A stretch of 64,000 nucleotides of DNA from Rehmannia glutinosa (GCA_016081115.2 JABTTQ020002846.1:124001-188000); one strand, 5' to 3'. Counted from the stretch's first letter, positions 1 to 11,640 are shown. Made by a program: numbers and translations. The notes: generated by a model not told the origin, from the sequence alone.

Positions 1-382
1 GCATCCATTTGGTGAAGAGTTAATCCCAAGTAACATGCAATATCAAGCAACAAATGTATGGACTCAATACGGCTACACGAGCGAAGGTTTCATCGAAATC
101 CACCCCTTCAACCTGTGTGTACCCTTGAGCAACTAAACGATCTTTGTTGCGAACAATTTTGCCAGATTCATCTGTTTTATTTTTGAAAATCCATTTTGTT
201 CCAATGACATTAACATCCTCTAGCCTAGGGACTAAAAACCACACATCATTTTTGACAAATTGGTCTAGTTCCTCTTGCATAGCATGTATCCAAAATTCAT
301 CTTTAAGAGCTTCAACAACATTCTTAGGTTCAAAATTAGACACAGAACAACATGTTCTCACATTGATACAATCAGTAGACAA
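1..382 (-). pseudogene. copia A reverse transcriptase, N-terminal fragment
   Basis: The minus-strand translation has the conserved start of the copia RT domain: an ALKDEFWIHAMQEEL stretch, then WFLVPR, GTKWIFKNK and RLVAQGYTQVEGVDFDETFA. These precede the catalytic palm, whose YVDD box lies beyond the window edge. Frame is lost after the VAVLSPY stretch near position 50. In the complete element this domain copies the RNA genome into cDNA inside the virus-like particle. Only a fragment is present here. Confidence 0.85.
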
Positions 383-415
383 CAGACCATTCTCACCATA
401 TCACGATAGTTCACT

Positions 416-1860
416 CTACCTTTCCCTCGTCTTAATACCATCAGTAGTGGTACCAATGATTTGAGACGTAGGGTGATTTTTCTGAATCCTTGTAGGTATG
501 TCACTGCCACGATCCACGATTGGATTATTAGTTTCTTCAATAGGTTCATTGTCAGAGTCAGAGTCTGACTCAGCTGCAGCAGACACGGATGTGGGCTCGG
601 ATGCCATCACATTTGGTTCTGCATTTGAGACAGCTATAGATGCGGCTTCAGTCACATTCTCCGTTACATCTGTGCCTACATCCTTCGCTGGGGAAGTCTC
701 AACAAACTTGAACAGATCCACAACATAATCTTCTTCACTCTTTCCTGCAATATCTGAGAGATCATCGAAGACAACATTCACAGATTCCATGATTGCCTTA
801 GTACGAAGATTATAAACTCGATAGGCATGACTATTCAAAGTGTAGCCTAGAAAAAGACACTTGTCACTCTTGGAATCAAATTTACCAAAATTATCTCGAT
901 CATTAAGAACATAGCACACACACCCAAAGACATGAAAATATTTGAGGTTAGGTTTCTTTCCCATAAGAATTTCATAAGGGGTCCTAGAGCATCGAGGCCT
1001 CAAATACACAAGATTTGCTATATGGCAAGCAGTATTCAGAGCGTCAGCCCAAAACCTTTTTGAAAGTTTTTTAGAACTAAGCATGACACGGGCTATCTCT
1101 TGTAATCTACGATTTTTCCTCTCTGCCACTCTATTTTGTTGTGGAGTTTTAGGTGCGGAAAATTCATGAGAAATCCCCTTTCTATCATAGAAAGACGAGA
1201 AAGAAGAGTTCTCAAATTCTTTACCATGGTCTGATCTAATTCTGGCAACAATTAAATTATAAAAGTTACATACCTTTTTATGCTAGCTTATAAAGAAATC
1301 AAAAGTTTCAGATTTTTCACGTAGAAAATAAGTCCACGTATACCGTGAAAAATCATCGACAATCACATAATAGTACTTTCCACCACCCACACTTTCAATA
1401 TCAATAGGACCCATGAGATCCATATGAACTAGCTTCAGACATCTAGTGGTGTGGAAATGTGATGTCATTTGATGTGACACTCTCTTTTGTTTACCCCTTT
1501 GACAACTTTCACACACACTGACACTTTTCATAGACAATTTAGGCAAACTAATTGCAGCTTCAAATTTTACAAGTTCCATTAGCTTTTTATGGCTAACATG
1601 GCCTAATTTTTGATGCCATAGATCAGTGTCATTCGTGTTTGCCATGTGACAAAGTTGATCATTACAAGATCGATAATGATTGTCGAAGACCCCAAGAATG
1701 GGATACAAGTGTCAGACTCATCGAACACTTCATATGAATTTTTGTTGAACTTCACATAGAGATCATCATCACATAGTTGACTTATGCTGATGAGATTAGC
1801 ATTAAGACCAACTACTTGAAGCATATATGTTACGTAGCTTCGGTAGTCCTTCAACGTTTA
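416..1860 (-). pseudogene. copia A integrase (zinc-binding and DDE core, broken)
   Basis: The N-terminal GAG_pre-integrase zinc-binding part is visible as LWHQKLGHVSHKKL with a downstream CESCQRGK, giving the H-H-C-C pattern at about 1490-1630. The core follows with VHMDLMGP, holding the first catalytic aspartate, and IVDDFSRYTWTYFLREKSE. The frame breaks near 1280. The rest continues as MAERKNRRLQEIARVML and the integrase C-terminal stretch HVFGCVCYVLNDRDN. An acidic Ser/Asp-rich linker to RT follows near 540-640. The break falls in the second half of the catalytic core. Function in the family is insertion of cDNA into chromosomes. Confidence 0.85.
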
Positions 1861-2015
1861 ACGTCCCTTTCCCAACTATCTTCCCTTTGGCTCCACCTCC
1901 ACAGGTAACATTGCCACCATTGTAAACTTCATAGTCAGTTAAATACTCCAAGGTACCTGTCATATGTCATGAGCATCCACTATCGAAGTACCAAGATCCT
2001 GCAATGTTAGATCTC
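1861..2015 (-). pseudogene. copia A aspartic protease remnant with premature stop
   Basis: On the minus strand a WYFDSGCS motif, the copia protease active site with D-S-G, is followed by a TGA codon and then HMTG and LEYLTDYEVYNGG. The stop sits where family members usually carry an arginine codon, so a CGA to TGA change is likely. That is the kind of change expected from deamination of a methylated CpG. The domain lies between gag and integrase as expected. The family role is cleavage of the Gag-Pol polyprotein. Boundaries are approximate because no long reading frame covers it. Confidence 0.65.
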
Positions 2016-2125
2016 AAGGAAGTATAGATAACTTGACATTTAACATCATATTTTTTAACCTAGACAGATTTTGAAGAATGTTTAGGAGGATGTCGTAACA
2101 TCCGTGGTGATATCGACGCCCGACC

Positions 2126-3904
2126 TTAAATCCGATTTGAGTTTATAAAGAATGGTTTAATGTATCCAGGAGCATGACAATAGTGACAAATAAAGTGGCG
2201 CTTCCATGGTTTAGACTTCTGAGAAAAATTCCTTTTATTGTTGTAGGAATATGAGGATTCTCCTTGTTCTTTAGCTTTAACGAAAACTGGAGTTTTATAA
2301 CCAAGACCAACTTTATCATCACTACCCATGGAAAGAATATCATCTAGTTTTTGTTTTCCTGCATTAAACTTTTTCATGCTTTCAAGAGACTCTTCAAGTT
2401 TAGAATTTACCTTTTCGAACTCCAGTTCTTTCTTGGTAAGAGAGACCTCTAACCTAGTAATCACTTCCCTTTGATCATCATTCTCCTTATTAAGTCGATC
2501 ATTCTCCTTCTTCATCATTCCATTCACTTTAATCCTCTTCAGCCAATCCTTATACAGGTTCGCGTACGTGTCTTCCAGACTTTCACCATCAGATTCATCA
2601 TCCTGTTCAACATCATCAGGAGCAGAGGTAGAATTGAAACAAAATAGGTTAGAGACAGATAGGAGATCCTGTTCTCCAGATGTGACCTCAGTTGTGATCA
2701 GAGAAGGTGTGATCACATCTCGGGCCACACCTTTGGCGACACCTGAAGGATTTATTTGGAGAGACTTTAGATCTTTCACCAAGGTGGTCAGAACCTTGGG
2801 TTCTTCCTGTTCATTCTTCTCACTGTCAAATTCATTATCACTCAAAGTCACACTTAGGCTCATTCCTTTTTAATAAGTGTATTAACACATTCAAGATAAT
2901 GACCATACCCATACATGCCCTACACCTAATGGAGTCAAGAGTTTTTGTGTCAGACTTGTTAGATTTATCATTAGAAAAATATTCTTGATTCTTATCAAAG
3001 GTGTTCTTTTGAGGAAACTTGTTTGATTTAGACTTAAAAGGCTTTGTGAAATTTTGAGACTTTTTCTGACTTTTGAGTTTAAGGATCCTATCAAACTTTT
3101 TCGAGTACATGGCCATAGAATCATCTCCTAGATCAGATTTTTCAATCTCATTGGTAAGTTCAGTAAAATCATAGGTAGCTTTGGACTCAAGTTGAAAAGC
3201 AAATTTTTTACCCATACTCTCCATCTGTTGAGCCATATTCATATCATAGGTTTGAAGAATACCAACAAGTTTTTCGAGGCTTAAAGAGGACAGATTGTGG
3301 GCCTCTTCTATGTATGAAATTTTGATATTGTACCTAATAGGAAGAGACCTCATCATTTTGCTCACAAGATTATCATTGGAGATAGGTTCACCTAGGGCTT
3401 GAGCTTCATTGGCAATATCACACAGTTTGGCATTGTAGGTGATGATATTCTCATCCTCACACATTCTAAGGTTTTCAAACTTATTGGTAAGCAAACTAAG
3501 TTTGGTTTTTCGCACATTAGCAGATCCCTCACAATGACTTTGCAGAGTATCCCAAGCATCTTTGGCAAGAGTAAAATTTGCTATAATTTTGAACATATTT
3601 TGATCCATAGTACCAAAGATTGCCATCAATGCCTTCGAGTTATAATTGGACAAAGTTAATTCATCATTAGTCCAATCAATTTCTCCTTTGTCCTTGTAGT
3701 CACCTTCAATATCAATGAGTTTTGAATGTGACCACCTAGTAAGGATTGTACGCTATGCCCTTTCATGAATTGATTTGATGTAGGCCCGAACTTTGACTTT
3801 CTAAATAGAATAATTGGAGCTACCAAGAATGGGGGGACGAAAAGTGGGGTTATTTTGAGTATCCATGCTAACAAACACTCACGATCAACACTTAGTGTCG
3901 TCAA
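2126..3904 (-). pseudogene. copia A gag polyprotein, frameshifted
   Basis: Three overlapping minus-strand reading frames together cover gag. The N-terminal part carries a YSIWKVKVRAYI-type motif near 3790. The middle frame (2838-3653) holds a UBN2-type core with AKDAWDTLQSHCEGSANV and a KMMRSLP motif. The last frame (2126-2863) has a Glu/Lys-rich coiled-coil stretch and a zinc-knuckle-like CHYCHAPGYIKPF. A first zinc knuckle near 2890-2930 straddles a frameshift. Gag forms the particle shell and binds RNA through CCHC knuckles. At least two frameshifts are needed to explain the current reading, so this copy is dead or poorly called. Confidence 0.8.
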
Positions 3905-3910
3905 GTGTAG

Positions 3911-3923
3911 GCTCTAGATGCCA
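3911..3923 (-). promoter_or_regulatory. copia A primer binding site (degenerate tRNA-iMet type)
   Basis: The minus strand reads TGGCATCTAGAGC immediately inside the LTR. This is close to the tRNA-iMet complementary site TGGTATCAGAGC used by most plant copia elements, with a substitution and a one-base insertion. Confidence 0.6.
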
Positions 3924-3925
3924 AT

Positions 3926-6140
3926 TGAAAGAATTATAGCACGGATAAATAGAAAAGTTTCGCAGAGTAAGGATGTGATTGCACATGTGGTCACTTTCAC
4001 AATCACATGCAGCGGAATTTTAGAAACAATAAAAGGACACACGAATTAAAAATTGTCTACAAGCAAACAAGCTTGTAGACGTGCCAATATGACAAAACTT
4101 TCCACTAGTAAATATAGTTTGATTCCGTATACAAAAATACTAAAACCAACTAGTAGAAACTCAACGAAAAACTCCTATCTAGAGTATATCTGATCTATGT
4201 AATTCAACTCATCCAACAATAGACATGTGTGGACTTTCTTAATCACAATACTAAAAACAATGGATGAAAAGCTAACAAACACAATTTGCAGGACTGAATG
4301 TAATCTCAGATGTATTCACATTCGAGATTGCATCTAGGGCAGTGAGACTCTGTTCGCCTTATTTTTTAGCTTCACCGCAAGTGTACGGTGCAGTTTATAG
4401 AATAGGGTTAGCAAGGTCGAATCCACCCGGACTAATAAATTAATGTACTAATTACTGGATTATAATAGCCTTATTTTTATTTAGACTATCGAATTTGAGA
4501 TAGATTGGTTTTATTAACACTAAAGCAGAAATTATCCTAAAAGAAACAAAGGAAAGAGTGGATTAAAAGATCAAGTATGAATGAATGGATTCCTGGGTTA
4601 TGGTTTCAGTTAATATCCCCTTTTATTATCAGATTAATCAAACCAAAGTTAAACATATTCTTCCCTATAGACCAATCACAAAAGTAATTTACCCTCTCTC
4701 TCGAGATGTACGTAAAAGCGTTGATCGGAATATCTATGCTAGCATCTCTACTCAACATGAGATATCCAACTCCCAAAAGATCAAAAGATTATAAAGCCTC
4801 ATGAATATTCACAGACTTCTCAATCATGCAAAATATTCATGTCAAGTACTCATAGATCTAATATTGAAACTCATCTGTTCGAATTATGAATCAATATATC
4901 AAAACAAGTTAAACCAATAGCCTTTTGATAAAACAAGAATTAAAGCAAAGTACTTGAATAGGGTTGGAAAACATTAACTTTGATTGCAATGAATCATCAA
5001 ACAAAAATATTCATTAACCTACTCCCAACCCCGGGAATCACAAAGTGTTTAGCCAGATATAGAAAAGAAATAATTCATAGACAAATTATTAATATCCATG
5101 TCTAACTAATTGAAAATAATGATACTATGGAATGAGTGAACTCGGAGATAATGATGATCTCTCGATCTATCTTCAATCCTGGAAGGTGTGGTTGCGGTCT
5201 TGATCGATCTCTCCAATTCTCCGGTGGAAAATTGCTCTTTTCTCTGATTTCTAGGGTAAAAATCAGTGTATCTTTGTTTGTGGCTGCCCCGTCTCTATTT
5301 GTACTCCGTTTGGGTCAAAACCTAGTTGTAAATCTGTCAAGCTCTCTTTTCCCGCACAGACGCACGGGCCGTGCGCCTAGCGCACGCCCAGCCCGTGCTA
5401 GGTGCTGCAGAAACATGCCAATCGACCAGCCCGTGCGTCACCCAAACGTCCGAATTTGCTTATGGCGAAAATACTAAACCCTGCCAGTACTGGAAATTCC
5501 AGACGCGTTTGGGCGTTTCTTGAGATAAATCCCCTCGTTGTTTGATCATCCATGCTTCTTTTGACACACGAATCATTACTATGACTCTAGACTCAATATA
5601 ATTGGCTTCCAATTGGGTGTAATCGCTCGATTCTTGATGCTTCTAGGTCGCAATGCTCATATTTGTCACAAAATCACTCCAAATATCGTTAAATTCCTAC
5701 AAAACAAGCAAAGCGTAATACCTTTTCCACAAAGAGCGAATATATACCATTGCATATGAGTTATTGCATGTTTATAAACAATTATAGCCATAAATATGCC
5801 CTAAAATACATGCAAAACTCACACTAAACAGACTCCTTGTGCTTGAATGACTATTAAAACTCTCAAGACTCTTGTAACTCTATGGTATGTCTTATGTGTT
5901 TATTGTGGACGTCCTCTTATCTTTATATAGGCATCCAAGTCTCCAAGTCCTTCAAGAGACCTAATACACAAGGAAAAAAGATATATACAAATATATGACA
6001 AGTAAATAACTTATGTTAGGAAACAAGATACTATCCAAGAGTCCTAATATATTAATACCATATCAATGTGATTTCTTTACTAATCTGAATAAGTCCAAAT
6101 CATACCATAAGTCTAGAAAGACAAAACAATTAAAAACACA
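3926..6140 (-). repeat. copia A 5' LTR, split by a solo LTR
   Basis: The inner LTR edge is the TG at 3926-3927 next to the primer site. The outer edge is inferred at a CA at 6139-6140, beyond which sequence of another copia relic begins. After removing the inserted solo LTR (4351-5830 plus one target duplication) the LTR would be about 730 bp. The outer boundary is not confirmed because the other LTR lies outside the window. Confidence 0.55.
4351..5830 (-). mobile_element. Solo LTR of an Athila-like gypsy element
   Basis: The segment starts TGTTCGCC and ends TAAACA, and is flanked by a perfect 5-bp duplication GACTC at 4346-4350 and 5831-5835. Read on the minus strand it matches the Athila LTR at 8274-9799 over long stretches, including the GTGAGTTTTGCATG start, the CCCGGG-containing middle and the GGTGAAGCTAAAA...GGCGAACA end. 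No internal domain is present, so it is a solo LTR left by recombination between two LTRs. It carries only about two units of the GC-rich palindromic module (about 5360-5440), against four in the full element. Confidence 0.9.
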
Positions 6141-6164
6141 ATCTTTTATTTTGGGAATTTATTT

Positions 6165-6760
6165 TAGGCGATAAAAATTGCCCTAACTGACCTAATCTAA
6201 GATGCCAAAGAGAGTCATCCGTAACTTGATAGAAAGACATTTAACGGATAGAGAGTTTTGGACTAAAGAGGCATGGGCTGGAAGAGATATAAACCTTGAT
6301 GGAGTTTAGCTAGTCCAATATTCGTCCTCGAAGAGAGGTCCTAAAGATAGCAGACATCATTGAGAAAGATGATACAAGAAGAAGAAGCTTGAAATAGTTT
6401 ATTGATGGAGATTAAATTGAAATGAAATGAAGGGATGCATACGACATCGAATAAGGTGATGGTGGGGGTGAGGTGCATTTTTCCTTTGAAGATAACTTCA
6501 GTTGTAGTGTCATTAGGAAGATTAACGTGAGAGTGATAAGCCAATGGCGGTGCAGTGAAAAAAGATGGAGAACAGACCATGTGATCTGTTGCTCCAGTAT
6601 CAATGATCCATGGTGTGCTCTTAAGTGTAGTGACATGATTAGTGGAGTTGTGAGAAAATGAGATACCTGCCATGTTGGAAAGATGGGATGAATGTATACC
6701 ATAAGAAGAGCGAAGAGGGGGTTGAGGCAGTTGGGTTGCATCACTATTGATCAAGGTCAT
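6165..6760 (-). pseudogene. copia B protease and pre-integrase remnant
   Basis: The frame at 6341-6760 contains WIIDTGATDHMVC, the copia protease active site (D-T-G-A), followed by the conserved INLPN-like and VVCIPSFHFNLISINKL segment. Leftwards, at about 6165-6340, a broken frame contains LWHLRLGQLG, the start of the integrase zinc-binding region, before sequence homology stops at the LTR of copia A. The catalytic part of integrase and all of RT are missing. Confidence 0.8.
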
Positions 6761-6772
6761 GAGCTTTTGAAT

Positions 6773-7749
6773 TTAGTCCTGAGTAAAAAATGACCCCATA
6801 TTCTGTCTATCCTCAGAGATAGGCTGATTTTCTTGAGAAGAAGATAGGTAGGCTGAGTGTTTCTGTCCAAAATTTTTCATTTTCGACTTGATGAATTTGA
6901 AGTTCGGAGAAAATCCGATTAATCTGTAGCATTTGTCACGTGTATGACCTATTTTTCCATAATGATCACACACCATGTCTGTTTTTCCTTTCCTCTGATT
7001 GTCCCTCTGATCTGTGGCATAATTCAGCGCAAAAGATGATGGTTCCACTACACAAGAGAATGAAATGTGTGTCGCGCGTTGCCTTTCTTCTTGAAGGACC
7101 ATGGAGAACATTTTATCCAGAGAATGTGTTAGGTGTATAAGAAGTATATGTACTCGTATCCGTTCGTATGATTCATTAAAGCCCATAAAATTTAAAAACA
7201 TAGTCACAAAATTGTATCTCACCATACGAACATAAAGCACTACAAGTGCATAGGCCATAAGAGCAAAATGAAAGTGGTCGGAAATTTCTCAGTTCCTCCC
7301 AGACGGTATTTAGTTGGGCGAAAGCCCTAAGTAATTGTGTTCAATCATTGCTGCAACTAAAAAATCCGGATATTATCTGGCTGAGCAAATCTGGTCTTCA
7401 ATTTGTCCCAAATCTCCTTTGCATAATTGATATACAAAATATTTGAGGCAATTTCTTTCGAGAGTAAGTTGAGTATCCATGATAAAATAAGGTTGTTGCA
7501 ACACAACCATGGTGTGTAGAGAGTATCCGTGATAGTTGGTGTAATAATCGAACCATCAAGAAATCCAATCTTATTCTTGATGGATAGAGCAAGAGTAAAA
7601 GCCCTACACCAGGTAATGTAATTAGAGCCAGTGAGGGGATGTGAAATAACTATTGTATTTGCAGTGTCAGTATGATGCAGGTAGAAGGGATGATTGGGAT
7701 CTTCAGTTGGAGAAATATTAGATGTGCGAATTTGACTACCCTCTGCCAT
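6773..7749 (-). pseudogene. copia B gag, frameshifted
   Basis: The N-terminal frame (7357-7749) starts MAEGSQIRTSNISPTEDP and contains PFYLHHTDTANTIVI, SNYITWCRAFTLALSIKNK and GFLDGSI, typical of the Retrotran_gag_3 region of plant copia gag. The C-terminal frame (6773-7258) holds a zinc knuckle CDHYGKIGHTRDKCYRLIGF in which the second cysteine is replaced by tyrosine. The frames differ, and about 100 bp between them lacks a clear reading, so gag is disrupted. Confidence 0.75.
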
Positions 7750-7854
7750 GAAGATAACTCAGAAGAATGAGAGCAAAGAACAAAAATATGGAGAGGATGA
7801 GAAAATATAGGAGGAATGTATAATGAAAAAAAGAGAGAATGAAAACAGAGACAA

Positions 7855-8268
7855 GGTTGCTTTGATACCATATCTAGAAGTGAATAAATAAGAGCATATA
7901 AAAAGGAAAATATGAAGAAGAACTCCATTGAAGTTGCAGAGAAACAATGAAGAGAAAATATCTCTGGTTTTAGTATATTATCTTGACAAATTGATTACAA
8001 TGTATTGAGCCCCTAATATATATACATTATGTATTACAGAAAACAACAAAAATAAAGAATAACCAAATCAATCATTATCCAGAGAGTTCGTTATGCTGCA
8101 TAAGGGTGAGTGTGTATGGTTTTGTTGCATGAGTGAAAATATTCCCTGCAACATGGTGGTCCAAGGTGTCCATTGTATTACGGTGCAATACTCCCTTCTG
8201 AATATCCTCTTTCTTTTCATTTTATTTGTTGATTAATCTCTGACACGCCGAAGACAACTTTGTCATTG
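7855..8268 (-). repeat. copia B primer site and partial LTR
   Basis: The minus strand reads TGGTATCAAAGCAACC at 7855-7870, a tRNA-iMet type primer site variant. Sequence to the right, up to the Athila insertion, should be LTR, but the exact LTR ends could not be fixed. No clean TG/CA pair or duplicate is present in the window. Confidence 0.5.
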
Positions 8269-8540
8269 ATGTCTGATAGGTGTGAGTTTTGCATGTATTT
8301 TGAGGTATAATTATGATAAAAATGGGGATTAAGCATGCATAAACTCATGTAAAATGTTGTGTATTCACTATTTGTGGAAAGGATATTACGCTTTGCTCGT
8401 TTGTAGGAATTTAATGATATTTGAAGCAATTTGGATACAAATACGAGCATTGCAAAGTGGAAACACTAAGAATCGAGTGAATGTACGAGAATCGGAGCTA
8501 GAATAAGTTGAAGTTGAGCTTATAAGAAAAATACAGGGAA

Positions 8541-8797
8541 CGCACGGGTAGGGCGTGCCTTAGGCACCACCCGTGCGCCCCTGGGTTGAGTCATTGAAGG
8601 CTACGGCATGGCGCACGGGTAGCCCGTGCGCATATGCACCACCCGTGCGCCACTAGAGAGATTATTGATACCTACGGCATCATGCACGGGTAGGCCGTGC
8701 ATCTGGCGCATGACCCGTGCGTGTTTGGCAAAAAGCAGGGGACTTGCTATAGGATGACGCACGGGTAGCCCGTGCAGGGGGCGCATGACCCGTGCGT
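8541..8797 (+). repeat. Four-unit GC-rich palindromic array in the 5' LTR
   Basis: Four units of about 71-75 bp begin near 8541, 8612, 8682 and 8757. Each has a perfect or near-perfect hairpin of the type GCACGGGTAGCCCGTGC, then a short spacer, then a second CACCCGTGCG-type half. Units 2 and 3 are preceded by CTACGGCAT. The local GC content is far above the AT-rich surroundings. The array ends about 50 bp upstream of the LTR TATA box, a position suited to an upstream promoter or enhancer element. Function is inferred. Confidence 0.85.
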
Positions 8798-8849
8798 CTG
8801 CGCTGGAAAGCCATTTTCTGCAGCAGTTTGCCCTAAACTTGAAAGGGGG

Positions 8850-8857
8850 TATAAAAA
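8850..8857 (+). promoter_or_regulatory. TATA box of the Athila-like 5' LTR
   Basis: TATAAAAA follows a G-rich run (GGGGG). The same box is at 36357 in the 3' LTR. Transcription of the element would begin about 30 bp downstream. Confidence 0.65.
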
Positions 8858-9805
8858 GGTTTTTTGGGGCGCACACCAAGGATATTCTGACACTTTTGGC
8901 TCTAGAACACAAGACAAAGCTCTATTATTGGAAGAAGACATCAAGGAGACAATCGGGTTGCATTGGAGCTCAAGGAACGGAGATATATCGAGAGATTGTT
9001 GACTTTCCTAAGTTTTTCTTGCTTCTCTTGTAGTTTTAATCTTTCATTTTAGTTTGTCATGGCTTTGAACAATTTGTTTATGAGTTGTTTAGACATCATG
9101 TGTAGCTAAACTCTTTAGATTTCCGGGTTTTGGAAGTAGATTAATGAACTCTTGTTGAATGTTTTAATCGTAGTTGAAGTTATTATCTTGAAGCCTATTT
9201 GAGTACTTTGTTCTTATTCTTGTTTTATCACTTGATCAATGATTTAACATGTTTGATATATTGATTCATAATTCGAGAGATGAGTTTCAATTATTGGATC
9301 TTGAGTACTTGACACAAATATTTGCATAAATCGAGAGGTTTGTAAATATTTGTGAGGACATTTGATCTTTTAAACTTTTGGGAGTTGAATACTTCATGTT
9401 GAGTAGAGATGCTAGCATAGGTATTTCAATCTATATTTTATATACATCTCGAGAGGGAGGATAAAATACTTTCGTGATCGTCTTATAGGGATATTGATAA
9501 TGACTTGGCTTTGATTAAATCGGACAACAAAAGAGTTATTAATTGAAACTTTAACCCGGGAATCCATTTCATCATCTTGATACTTCTATTGTTATCGTTA
9601 TCTTGCTCTTGTGTTTTTAGTAGTCTTAATTATCTTAATCTTGTAACAATCATCCAACTACGATCATCTAAATAAAAATAAGGCTATTTTGGTTCAATAC
9701 TTAGCGCATAAATTTATTAGTCTCCGTGGATACGACCTTGCTACCCTATTTTATAACTTACACCGTACACTTGGGGTGAAGCTAAAAAAAAGGCGAACAA
9801 GTTTT

Positions 9806-9823
9806 TGGCGCCGTTGCCGCGGG
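9806..9823 (+). promoter_or_regulatory. Primer binding site, tRNA-Asp type
   Basis: TGGCGCCGTTGCCGCGGG begins six bases after the LTR end. It is complementary to the 3' end of plant tRNA-Asp with few mismatches, as is usual for Athila-type elements. Confidence 0.85.
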
Positions 9824-9957
9824 CTAATATAATTTTCGGTGCTAATATTGCGATAGATAGAGTTATTCTTAATTTAGGCATTTTTATTTTTTTATTTTGG
9901 TTTGACTTTAATTCTACATTATTTGACTTGTTTCTTTTAGTTTGGTCCAGGTAGTGC

Positions 9958-11640
9958 ATGAACACGCGCTCTAGGCGAGGAGAATTAATACCGCTCATAC
10001 CGGAAGTTGAGGCTTTCGCGAGGAGAATCAGTGCTACTAATAGACGGGTTGAAAGACAACAAAATCCAATAATGGGGGATTTGGACGAAGAAAACAGGGG
10101 TAACAATGGGATCAACAGGATCAATGAGTTACCAATACCGGGTAATAACGGGGTCAACGAGTTACCGATACCAGTTCAATAGAAAGCCATCCGTGATTAC
10201 TTTCAACCACTAACGAATCATAATTACGGTGGTATTGCTCATATTCCGATAAATGCCAACAACTTCGAGCTTAAACCGGCACTGATAAACATGGTACAAC
10301 AAAACCAGTTTGGGGTTTCGCAACTGAAGATCCTACCTAATTCCCACCTTGCACATTTTATCCAAATATGCAACACGATAAAAATGAATGGAGTCTCGGA
10401 TGACGCCATAAGATTGCGCATATTCCCGTTCTCTTTGAGGGATAAGGCGAGGAATTGGTTGGGTACATCGGCGCAAGAAAGTGTGAGCACATGGGACGAT
10501 TTGAGCCAAAAGTTTTTGTTTAAATTCTTTCCACCTAGTAAAACTTTGCAGCTCAAAAGTGAGATCACTCAATTCCGACAGTTTGGCACCGAGCCTTTGT
10601 ACGAGGCTTGGGAAAGATTTCTGGATTTGTTGAGAAGATGTCCACAGCACGGATTTCCGGAGGATCAACATTTATGTTACTTCTACAATGGTTTAAAGGG
10701 GCAAACGACAACCTTTGTTGATGCCGCAACGGGAGGAGCATTGCTGGCAAGGTTTCCACAAGACGCCTTAAATCTTCTTGAAGAAGTGGCTATGACCAGT
10801 TACCAGTGGCCTTCTGAGAGATCCAATGTACAATGAGTAGCTGAAATCTCGGATTCAGACCTAATAAAGGCGTTGACTGCGCAAGTGGCGGCATTGACAA
10901 ACCATTTGAGTGTTTTTACGAAAGGGCCAGAAGCAAGTACGAGCACAGGTAGTGAATCTCTTCTATATCTGATGGATGAGGTCAATTATGTGAATAACTG
11001 GGATTTCAATAATTTTCGGAACAATTCAAACCCAACACACTACCATCCGGGAATGAGAAACCATGAAATTTTTTCCTACGCCAATACAAAGAATGTGTTG
11101 CAACCACCCCTGGGATTTAATGCATCAAATGGAGGTGCTAATGTAGAAGGCAAATCATCTTTGGAAGATGCACTCACATCGTACATAAATCAATCAAATG
11201 CATTCATGAGTGACACGAGGAGTCGATTCTCTAGGCAAGATTCTAGGATGGATAAGGTGGAGCTACAAATGACCCAAATGACAAGTTCGATAAAGAATCT
11301 TGAAACTCAAGTGGGCCAATTGGCTACAATTGTTGGTGGGCAACATCAAAATGGTCAATTTCCAAGTAACACGGAAGTTAATCCTAAGGAGCAATGCAAG
11401 GCTATTCGGTTAAGGAGAGGTACGGAATATGAGGGGCCTAAAGAAAAATCTGAAAATCTGAAAATTTCAGATGAAGCATCCAAGTCGGGAGATGTTGAAT
11501 CGGTGATGAAAGATGATGTCGAAGTCGACAAGGAAAAAGAGAGACAAGAGGAGGAGCAAACAGGGGCTGAGAAGCTTAAATCATCGTCTAACTCTAATAT
11601 ATCTAAATTGCCATCTCTCTTCCCTTCCCTCAAAGATTTC
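9958..11640 (+). pseudogene. Athila-like gag, two in-frame stops
   Basis: One reading frame runs from the ATG at 9958 (MNTRSRRGELIPLIPEV) to about 11640, interrupted by TAG at 10180 and TGA at 10834. The middle holds the retrotransposon gag domain: LRIFPFSLRDKARNWL, TWDDLSQKFLFKFFPPSKT and YEAWERFLDLLRRCPQHG. The C-terminal third includes a probable coiled coil (QMTQMTSSIKNLETQVGQLA) and a charged Glu/Lys-rich tail. No CCHC zinc knuckle is seen before DEVNYVN, where Athila gags commonly have one, so it may be deleted. Gag forms the particle and packages RNA. A frameshift at about 11630 separates gag from the protease frame. Confidence 0.85.

Larger units (their letters stand above)
1..6140 (-). 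mobile_element. Ty1/copia retrotransposon A (SIRE/Maximus-like), 5' part, minus strand
   Basis: Reading leftwards on the minus strand the order is LTR, primer site, gag with zinc knuckles, aspartic protease, integrase, reverse transcriptase. Protease-integrase-RT order identifies Ty1/copia. The element runs off the left edge, so most of RT, RNase H and the 3' LTR are not visible. The LTR is interrupted by a solo Athila LTR. The outer LTR boundary at about 6140 is inferred from a terminal CA next to a different copia relic. All coding parts are broken, so this copy looks inactive. The SIRE/Maximus assignment rests on the large gag with a UBN2-type core and is tentative. Confidence 0.85.
6141..8273 (-). 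mobile_element. Ty1/copia relic B, 5' fragment, minus strand
   Basis: On the minus strand the order is LTR remnant, primer site, gag with a zinc knuckle, protease, then the start of the integrase zinc-binding region, where copia A cuts it off. It is therefore older than copia A. The right side ends at the Athila element. Coding frames are interrupted several times. The gag N-terminus is of the Retrotran_gag_3 type, different from copia A, so this is a separate lineage (Ale/Ivana-like is possible). Confidence 0.75.
8274..9799 (+). repeat. Athila-like element, 5' LTR
   Basis: The segment starts TGATAGGTG and ends GGCGAACA. It matches the split 3' LTR (19149-19185 plus 35818-37304) almost base for base over most of its length. 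It contains a four-unit GC-rich palindromic array, a TATA box at 8850, and an R/U5 portion up to the primer site. Confidence 0.92.

Noticed and set aside
53..464. Plus-strand frames opposite the copia A coding regions
   Set aside because: They are mirror readings of the minus-strand integrase-RT linker and carry no domain.
8541..8797. The LTR palindromic array as a CRISPR array
   Set aside because: Spacing is regular, but the units are degenerate, the spacers are themselves similar, no cas genes are present, and the context is a plant LTR.
8601..8912. A minus-strand ORF in the LTR with HGLPVR repeats as a real gene
   Set aside because: It is the reverse reading of the palindromic array. It starts and stops within the LTR with no promoter or conserved domain, though the similarity to the pol linker is noted as a finding.
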